Shown here piece by piece: positions 47,088 through 52,750 of a stretch of DNA of 52,750 nucleotides. The stretch spans positions 1 through 52,750 of the forward strand of contig NZ_ASRY01000281.1 of NCBI RefSeq assembly GCF_000520815.1. The letters are read 5' to 3'. Made by a program: the position numbers and the translations under genes. The notes below the pieces were generated by a model. It saw only the letters and a list, made by a program, of their open reading frames with translations. It ran no database searches and was not told the DNA's origin. The DNA comes from Paenibacillus maysiensis (GTDB taxonomy: Bacteria; Bacillota; Bacilli; Paenibacillales; Paenibacillaceae). Positions within the stretch are counted from its first letter, which is position 1. Each line of letters opens with the position of its first letter.

Positions 47088-48422
47088 TTGGACGGGCTAG
47101 ATGAAACGGTTACGAAGCATGAGCAGCTATTGCGTCATATCGAGCAGTTGAAAATAGGCTCCAAAATTTCTGTGCGCAGGTTGGCTAAAGAAATGAGTGT
47201 CAGCGAAGGAACGGCCTACCGGGCCGTGAAGGAAGCGGAGAACCTGGGGATCGTTATTACCAAGGAAAGGATCGGGACGGTACGGGTGGAAAAGCGTCCG
47301 CGCGGGTTGTCCGAGCAGCTAACCTTTGCGGATGTTGTGAATATCGTGGAAGGGCATGTACTAGGGGGAAGCGAGGGACTGGAAAAGCCCTTGCACAAGT
47401 ATGTCATCGGAGCGATGCGTGAAGAGGCGATGGCCCGATACATCGATGCAGGCAGCCTGCTGATCGTCGGTAACCGCGAGGATGCGCACTCCCTTGCGCT
47501 GGAGCAGGGAGCTGGTGTGCTGATTACAGGCGGCTTCGGGACGAGCCGGGAGGTCAAGCAACTGGCGGACCAGATCAGCTTGCCGATCATTTCCTCGCGT
47601 CACGATACCTTTACGGTGGCCTCTATGATTAACAGAGCGATTTTCGACCGCTTGATCAAAAAGAAAATTATGCTGATTGAAGACATCGTGGCAGGCAAAC
47701 CGAAGACGCAGACCTTGAAAATCAACAGTACTCTTACCGAATTTGAAGAGCTTTCGGTGACGACTGGAAACCACCATTTTGCGGTGGTGGATGAATGGAA
47801 CCGTCTGATCGGCATCGTCAGCCGCAAGGATGTGGAGGGATTGCAACCCGAGCATACGATGGACAAATGCCTGATCCGCAATCCGGTAACCGTGACCTAC
47901 CAGACCTCGCTCGCTTCGGCTGCGCAGATGATGGCGTGGGAAGGTGTGGATTATTTACCGGTCGTGGATCGCAACCGCAAGCTGCTGGGTTCCGTTACAC
48001 GGCGGGAGGTACTGGATGCACTGCGCAACGCCCAAAAGCAGCCTCAGCTTGGCGAGACGTTCGACCAGCTGATCTGGAACGGATTTGCCGAGGAGCGTGA
48101 TGAGGACGGATCATTATTTTTTCGTGGCTTCGTCATTCCTCAGATGGCGACCAATCTGGGTACCATCTCGGAAGGCGTGCTGGTGAACGTGATGACACAA
48201 GCGGGTTACCGGGCGGCCAGAGACATGAGCGGGAAGGATTATGTGCTGGACAATTTAACGACCTATTTTATCAGACCGGTACAGATCGAGGATGCCATAG
48301 TCCTTCGTCCGTTGTTGCTGGAAACGAGCCGCCGCAGCTGCAAGCTGGAAATTGCAATTTCACGGGAAAATCAATTGGTATGCAAAGCGGTGATGACACT
48401 TCATTCCATTGAACACGGCTAG
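47088..48422 (+). CDS. ytoI: YtoI-like HTH-DRTGG-CBS regulator
   Basis: The TTG start at 47088 follows GGGGGTG nine bases upstream. Four parts in order: an N-terminal winged helix-turn-helix (KISVRRLAKEMSVSEGTAYR), a DRTGG domain (YIDAGSLLIVGNREDAHSLA), a CBS pair (about residues 190-305; FAVVDEWNRLIGIVSRKDVE, VDYLPVVDRNRKLLGSVTRR), and a C-terminal hotdog-like domain (RPVQIEDAIVLRPLLLETSR). The order fits YtoI of Bacillus, which lies next to ytrI-ytrH-dnaE as here. CBS and DRTGG domains suggest nucleotide sensing; the target genes are unknown. Confidence 0.88.
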   Translation: MDGLDETVTKHEQLLRHIEQLKIGSKISVRRLAKEMSVSEGTAYRAVKEAENLGIVITKERIGTVRVEKRPRGLSEQLTFADVVNIVEGHVLGGSEGLEKPLHKYVIGAMREEAMARYIDAGSLLIVGNREDAHSLALEQGAGVLITGGFGTSREVKQLADQISLPIISSRHDTFTVASMINRAIFDRLIKKKIMLIEDIVAGKPKTQTLKINSTLTEFEELSVTTGNHHFAVVDEWNRLIGIVSRKDVEGLQPEHTMDKCLIRNPVTVTYQTSLASAAQMMAWEGVDYLPVVDRNRKLLGSVTRREVLDALRNAQKQPQLGETFDQLIWNGFAEERDEDGSLFFRGFVIPQMATNLGTISEGVLVNVMTQAGYRAARDMSGKDYVLDNLTTYFIRPVQIEDAIVLRPLLLETSRRSCKLEIAISRENQLVCKAVMTLHSIEHG

Positions 48423-48463
48423 TGTCCATTCGTGTGTGGTAAGTGGAGTCGGAACAGAGCGGG

Positions 48464-48961
48464 TTAATGACTTTCGGGAAGTCTCTCTCTTGCCTCCAGC
48501 CAAATTTGCAGCACACCTTCCATTACAAGCATCGTTTTGACCTGGATTGTATACTCCTTGTCACGAACGGTGTATTTTTTTTGGTGAAGCAGCATGCGTA
48601 CCAGCTTGCTGTCGGAATCAATCTCGAACATGTCCCGGCCTCGAAGCACCTCCAGATCCCGGCTGACGCGGCGAAGAAGCTCCTTTAGATTAATAGAGTC
48701 AATCTTTTCGGCAGAAGCTTCTTCGGCGATTAATTTGATTTCCTTGACAACAGTCTGGCGTTTGCTGTATTTGCGCAGTGTTTTATTGTCCTCCTGCGCT
48801 TGCAGGAGCTGGAATTGAAGGTCCTGATTGTTTATCCACAGCTCATTGAAGCTGGCGTGCCAGATGGCATTGTAGACAATCGCTCCGGTAATCATGCCCA
48901 GCACAAACACGGAGGATAATTGCATAAAAGGGCGCAGGCGCTCAAAGGGGGGCACTCTCAT
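48464..48961 (-). CDS. ytrI: Sporulation membrane protein YtrI
   Basis: The 165-residue protein begins MRVPPFERLRPFMQLSSVFV and has one N-terminal membrane helix (about 14-30), then a coiled-coil region (LQFQLLQAQEDNKTLRKYSK) and an alpha/beta C-terminal domain (KEYTIQVKTMLVMEGVLQIW). Length, layout and position between ytoI and ytrH match YtrI, a sigma-E-controlled protein needed for normal sporulation. It overlaps nothing and lies 12 bases after ytrH. Confidence 0.85.
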   Translation of the reverse strand: MRVPPFERLRPFMQLSSVFVLGMITGAIVYNAIWHASFNELWINNQDLQFQLLQAQEDNKTLRKYSKRQTVVKEIKLIAEEASAEKIDSINLKELLRRVSRDLEVLRGRDMFEIDSDSKLVRMLLHQKKYTVRDKEYTIQVKTMLVMEGVLQIWLEARERLPESH

Positions 48962-48973
48962 GGTCTGTTCACC

Positions 48974-49303
48974 TCACGGACGTCCGTTGCCGCACACCCA
49001 CTTGACCAGCTCTGCACCCATATGAGCGCCCAAAAAGGCGAAAATCAAATATAATATCTGCTTAATGGCAGGCGACAAATTACCATCCAGCATATTGCTC
49101 TCAATGACCCGGATCGGGTCCATCGTTCCTCCCACAGCGGCGGCAAGCGCCCATATTTTAATTCTTCCGGCAACCTCCAGCATCGTCTGGGTAGGCGGCT
49201 GAAGCGATACCACAGCTCCCATTCCGCCGAGCATGGCTCCCCCGAGCACGATGCCGAAGGCAATGAAGAAGTCGAGAATCGCTTTGGATATAAAAGTGCT
49301 CAT
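48974..49303 (-). CDS. ytrH: Sporulation membrane protein YtrH
   Basis: The 109-residue hydrophobic protein has three membrane helices (about 7-30, 45-62 and 80-101) with many Gly residues (GIVLGGAMLGGMGAVVSLQP, FAFLGAHMGAELVKWVCG). It matches YtrH, which with YtrI forms a sigma-E operon needed for efficient sporulation. AGGAGG precedes the ATG. Confidence 0.9.
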   Translation of the reverse strand: MSTFISKAILDFFIAFGIVLGGAMLGGMGAVVSLQPPTQTMLEVAGRIKIWALAAAVGGTMDPIRVIESNMLDGNLSPAIKQILYLIFAFLGAHMGAELVKWVCGNGRP

Positions 49304-49440
49304 GCTCTTTTCCTCCTTAGGTATACGAATCAGGACCGCGCTTGTCCGCCGAGGTCTGTACTTTTATTGTATGGGCGCTACCAACGTGGATATGATAAAA
49401 TAGTTTGAAGAAAAACAAGCGGTGAAAGGAAGAGAAGCGC

Positions 49441-52400
49441 ATGAGTTCATTTGTGCATTTGCATGTTCACAGCGAGTACAGCCTGCTGGACGGCGCGGCT
49501 CGTACCGCGGAGTTGGTCAAACAGGCATCAGCTTACGGAATGAAGGCACTGGCCCTTACGGATCATGGGGTTATGTATGGTGCCATTCCTTTTTATAGAG
49601 CGTGTGTGGAGAACGGCATTAAGCCGATTATCGGGTGTGAGGCCTATATGACGGCAGGCTCGCGCAAGGAGCGTGGTAGCCGAAAGGATCAGCCCATATA
49701 TCATTTAATTTTGCTCGCCAAAAATAAAACAGGTTATCAAAATCTGATGAAGCTGTGCTCTATCGGCCATTTGGAGGGCTTTCACTACAAGCCGCGCATC
49801 GACATGGAAGCTTTGGCTGCCCATCATGAAGGCATCATATGCTTGAGCGCATGTTTGGGCGGTGAAGTGCCGCAGCATTTGCTGCATGGTCGGGAAGCCG
49901 AGGCAAGGCGGGCGGCGGAACGCTACCGCAACATTTTTGGCGACGATTTTTATCTGGAGCTCCAGGATCATGGTCTGTCGGAGCAAAAACGTGTAAATCC
50001 TCTCTTGATCGCACTGGCGAAGGAACTGGATATTCCGCTGGTGGCGACGAATGATGTGCATTATCTGACCGAGCCGGATGCGGATGTTCAGGACGTTCTG
50101 ATCTGTATCGGGACAGGGAAGACGGTTGATGATGAGGAGCGCCTGCGTATACCGACCCGTCAGTTGTACCTGAAAAGCCAGGAGGAGATGACTCGTTTAT
50201 TCCCGCATGTGGCGGAAGCCATCGACAATACAGTGCGTATTGCTGAAAAGTGCGAACTGGAGCTGGAATTCGGTCAATCCATTTTGCCTGAATATCGTCC
50301 GCTGCCGGAAGGCATGACTCCTTCGTCCTATCTGCGCAGTTTGTGTGTGCAAGGGCTGGAGCGTCGTTATGGGAATGATCTGGGGTGGGAACAATCGGAG
50401 GAACGGGAAAGGCTGGAGCAGCGGCTCAGTTATGAGCTGAGCACGATTGACAGCATGGGATTCAGTGATTATTTTCTGATCGTGTGGGATTTTATCGCTT
50501 TCGCTCATAAGCATAATATTGCTACTGGCCCCGGACGGGGTTCCTCGGCGGGCAGTCTGGTCGCCTATGTGCTTAACATCACGAATGTGGATCCGATGAA
50601 ATATAATCTGCTGTTTGAACGGTTTCTGAATCCTGAACGGATTAGCATGCCGGATATAGATATTGATTTCAGCGATGAACGACGGGATGAGGTTATCGAC
50701 TATGTGGTGCAGAAGTACGGTAACGAGCATGTAGCGCAGATTATTACCTTCGGAACGCTGGCGGCAAGAGCCGCAGTGCGTGACGTTGGGCGTGCGTTGA
50801 ATGTACCGTATGGCGAAGTGGACAAGGCAGCCAAGCTGATTCCGGCGCAGCTCGGAATTAATATCCGTCATGCGCTTGAGATCACCCCGGAGCTGAAGGC
50901 ACTGTATGAAACCAAGCCCAAGACGCGCGAACTGCTGGATATGGCGATTAAAGTAGAAGGCATGCCGCGTCATGCCTCAACTCATGCGGCGGGTGTCGTC
51001 ATTTCGCGGACCCCGTTGACCGATGCAGTTCCGCTTCAAGAGGGGAGTGAAGGGGTTCCCCTGACGCAATACTCAATGGAAAATCTCGAGCGGATTGGTC
51101 TGCTGAAAATGGATTTTCTTGGACTGCGTACCCTTTCTATTATTGAACGCTGTATGCGTTGGATTACCGAAGAATATGGGGAAACGCCTGATTTTAGCCG
51201 CATCCCTGACAATGACCCACATACCTATGACATGCTGGGCAAAGGCGACACAGGCGGTGTGTTCCAGTTGGAGTCGGCGGGGGTACGCCGGGTGCTCAAG
51301 GATCTAAAGCCAAGTGTGTTCGAGGATATTATTTCTGTATTGGCCTTGTATCGTCCGGGTCCAATGGGCTTCATTCCTAACTTTATTCAGGCCAAGCACG
51401 GGGAGATTGAGGTTCATTATCCGCATCCTGATCTGGAGCCCATTTTGAAGGATACGTACGGCATTATCGTATATCAGGAGCAAATCATGCAGATTGCTTC
51501 GCGCATGGCGGGCTTTTCCTTGGGAGAAGCCGATCTGCTGCGCCGCGCCGTGTCCAAGAAAAAGCGCGAAGTGCTGGATCTTGAGCGAGGTCATTTTGTA
51601 GAGGGTAGTGTCAAGCAGGGTTACACGGAAGAGGAAGCCGGAAAAGTCTACGATATGATCGTCCGTTTTGCGGACTATGGATTTCCACGTGCACATGCGG
51701 CAGCCTATGGTGTGCTGGCGTTCCAGACGGCGTATCTCAAAGCCCATTATCCGGTGCATTTTATGGCTTCCATGCTGACAGCGGTGATGGGTAGCCACCG
51801 GAAAGTGGCGGAATATGTTGTCGAATGCCGTCGTATGGATATGGCGGTCCTGCCGCCTGATGTGAATGAAAGCGGGGTGTTGTTTACTCCGTTGCAGCAG
51901 GGTAATATCCGCTTCGGACTGGCCGCGATTAAAAATGTCGGCACGCAGGCGATGGAAAGTATTCTCGCTGTTCGCCAGGAGCGTCCTTTTGACAGCTTGC
52001 TCGATTTTTGTCGCCGTGTGGATTTGCGGGTGTGCAATAAGCGGGTGATCGAATCGCTTATTCAGGCAGGGGCGTTTGACTCATTGCCAGGTCATCGGGC
52101 ACAGTTGCTTGCCATGCTGGATGAAACGGTGGATGCAGCGGTCAAATGGCGCAAGGAACGTGACGATTTGCAAATTGATATGTTTGGTTTTGTGGAAATG
52201 CCTAACTGGGATATCGAATATCCCGAAGTACCAAAATTTAGTGCAGGTCAGCAGTTAGAGCTGGAACGTGAGTTGTTGGGACTGTATCTGTCCGGGCATC
52301 CGCTGGATGATTTTGAGCCGTTGCTGGAAAGCAGCGATTCGGAGCGTCTGATGGAATTAGGAGATGTGCCGGATGAAGCGGTTGTCGTGACCGCTGGTAT

Positions 52401-52750
52401 GGTTGTGTCGCTCAAGACGATTACGACCAAGCAGGGTAAGGCTATGGCCTTTATCGAGCTGGAGGATCAGATTGAGCGCTGTGAGGTTGTGTTGTTTCCC
52501 GAAGTGTGGAAGCGAAGCCACCAGTGGATTGAAAAGGGAGCGCTGCTTGCGCTTCGTGCCAAAATGCAGCAACAGGACGAGCATTTCAAGCTCCTTGCGG
52601 ACGAAGCCGCGCCGCTGGCGGAGGATTCGCTGGCGCGGCTTCTCCAGCGCCGACGTGCCGGAGCGCGTTCGTCCGCTGCGGCTGGAAAATCCGCGTCAGC
52701 GGCTGGCTCTGCCGCTGGTGGTCCCGGCGGGGGAGCACCGCGCGTGCCGT
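49441..52750 (+). CDS. dnaE: DNA polymerase III alpha subunit DnaE (incomplete at window end)
   Basis: The ATG follows AAAGGAAG. The first 1,103 codons are present and the frame is open to the window edge. The PHP domain starts HLHVHSEYSLLDGAARTAEL. The polymerase catalytic Asp motif is ISMPDIDIDFSDERRDEVID, with GPGRGSSAGSLVAYVLNI before it, then the helix-hairpin-helix and OB-fold (VVVTAGMVVSLKTITTKQGK). The final codons seen are an Ala/Gly/Ser-rich stretch, probably a linker before the C-terminal end. DnaE extends primers during lagging-strand synthesis. The order ytrI-ytrH-dnaE is the same as in Bacillus. Confidence 0.97.
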   Translation, partial: MSSFVHLHVHSEYSLLDGAARTAELVKQASAYGMKALALTDHGVMYGAIPFYRACVENGIKPIIGCEAYMTAGSRKERGSRKDQPIYHLILLAKNKTGYQNLMKLCSIGHLEGFHYKPRIDMEALAAHHEGIICLSACLGGEVPQHLLHGREAEARRAAERYRNIFGDDFYLELQDHGLSEQKRVNPLLIALAKELDIPLVATNDVHYLTEPDADVQDVLICIGTGKTVDDEERLRIPTRQLYLKSQEEMTRLFPHVAEAIDNTVRIAEKCELELEFGQSILPEYRPLPEGMTPSSYLRSLCVQGLERRYGNDLGWEQSEERERLEQRLSYELSTIDSMGFSDYFLIVWDFIAFAHKHNIATGPGRGSSAGSLVAYVLNITNVDPMKYNLLFERFLNPERISMPDIDIDFSDERRDEVIDYVVQKYGNEHVAQIITFGTLAARAAVRDVGRALNVPYGEVDKAAKLIPAQLGINIRHALEITPELKALYETKPKTRELLDMAIKVEGMPRHASTHAAGVVISRTPLTDAVPLQEGSEGVPLTQYSMENLERIGLLKMDFLGLRTLSIIERCMRWITEEYGETPDFSRIPDNDPHTYDMLGKGDTGGVFQLESAGVRRVLKDLKPSVFEDIISVLALYRPGPMGFIPNFIQAKHGEIEVHYPHPDLEPILKDTYGIIVYQEQIMQIASRMAGFSLGEADLLRRAVSKKKREVLDLERGHFVEGSVKQGYTEEEAGKVYDMIVRFADYGFPRAHAAAYGVLAFQTAYLKAHYPVHFMASMLTAVMGSHRKVAEYVVECRRMDMAVLPPDVNESGVLFTPLQQGNIRFGLAAIKNVGTQAMESILAVRQERPFDSLLDFCRRVDLRVCNKRVIESLIQAGAFDSLPGHRAQLLAMLDETVDAAVKWRKERDDLQIDMFGFVEMPNWDIEYPEVPKFSAGQQLELERELLGLYLSGHPLDDFEPLLESSDSERLMELGDVPDEAVVVTAGMVVSLKTITTKQGKAMAFIELEDQIERCEVVLFPEVWKRSHQWIEKGALLALRAKMQQQDEHFKLLADEAAPLAEDSLARLLQRRRAGARSSAAAGKSASAAGSAAGGPGGGAPRVP

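Overview
The window looks like a Paenibacillus chromosome of the P. polymyxa type. The evidence is a Bacillales core gene order (sufCDSUB; ytoI-like, ytrI, ytrH, dnaE; cotJABC; yunD; mtnK), many spore-coat genes, an AloR/AloP-type peptide quorum-sensing pair as known from P. polymyxa, and a run of YheC/YheD ATP-grasp genes. The host genes are moderately GC-rich. Two accessory regions are clearly more AT-rich and full of broken genes.

Region 1 (1 to about 10,545) is the right part of an integrated, decaying element whose left end lies outside the window. It holds an AloR-like receptor with an overlapping pheromone precursor, an IS30-family insertion, a WXG100-type polymorphic toxin with its immunity gene between two relics of ParB-like genes, a DUF5659-like ORF, a large P-loop helicase-like gene split by one extra T, a coiled-coil protein, a Spo0E-like relic, an excisionase-like gene and an intact tyrosine integrase. 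The integrase ends about 80 bp before a yunC (DUF1805) fragment that has lost its 5' part, so yunC is the probable integration target. Just beyond it lies a remnant of mtnA that still overlaps intact mtnK as TAATG.

Region 2 (11,050-23,400) has mtnK, a Dps gene and the complete SUF iron-sulfur operon. A 4.5-kb genomic island sits exactly at the sufB stop codon. The last 37 bp of sufB are repeated at 23,203-23,239, and the two differences are synonymous. Direct-repeat pairs that look like integrase arm sites lie inside both ends. The island carries a dead integrase, a dead NucB-type nuclease, a secreted helical protein followed by a three-helix membrane protein (a possible bacteriocin and immunity pair), three tiny phage-like genes and two membrane or secreted proteins. 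The terminator probably used by the suf operon is now 4.6 kb away from sufB.

Region 3 (23,400-32,600) is core: a DUF3231 protein, a WGxxGxxG protein, two HD-GYP c-di-GMP phosphodiesterase genes either side of yunD, a possible structured RNA, a YfkAB radical SAM protein, a CorC/HlyC-type membrane protein and cotJABC. Region 4 (32,600-46,030) is devoted to the spore surface and glycosylation: a BclA-like C-terminal domain without collagen repeats, glycosyltransferases (one is a 995-residue fusion of two transferases and a methyltransferase), gene fragments left by a deletion, a HAD phosphatase, and an operon of five YheC/YheD ATP-grasp paralogues plus a GNAT protein. Region 5 (46,030 to the end) is core: a YlbF-family protein, a small membrane protein, a YtoI-like CBS/DRTGG regulator, ytrI, ytrH and dnaE, which is cut by the window edge.

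The signals I rank highest are the sufB island with its att sites and cargo, the aloR-aloP pair next to a toxin module, the yunC-targeting element, and the candidate secreted toxin/immunity pair. Everything here comes from reading the sequence; no database search was run.
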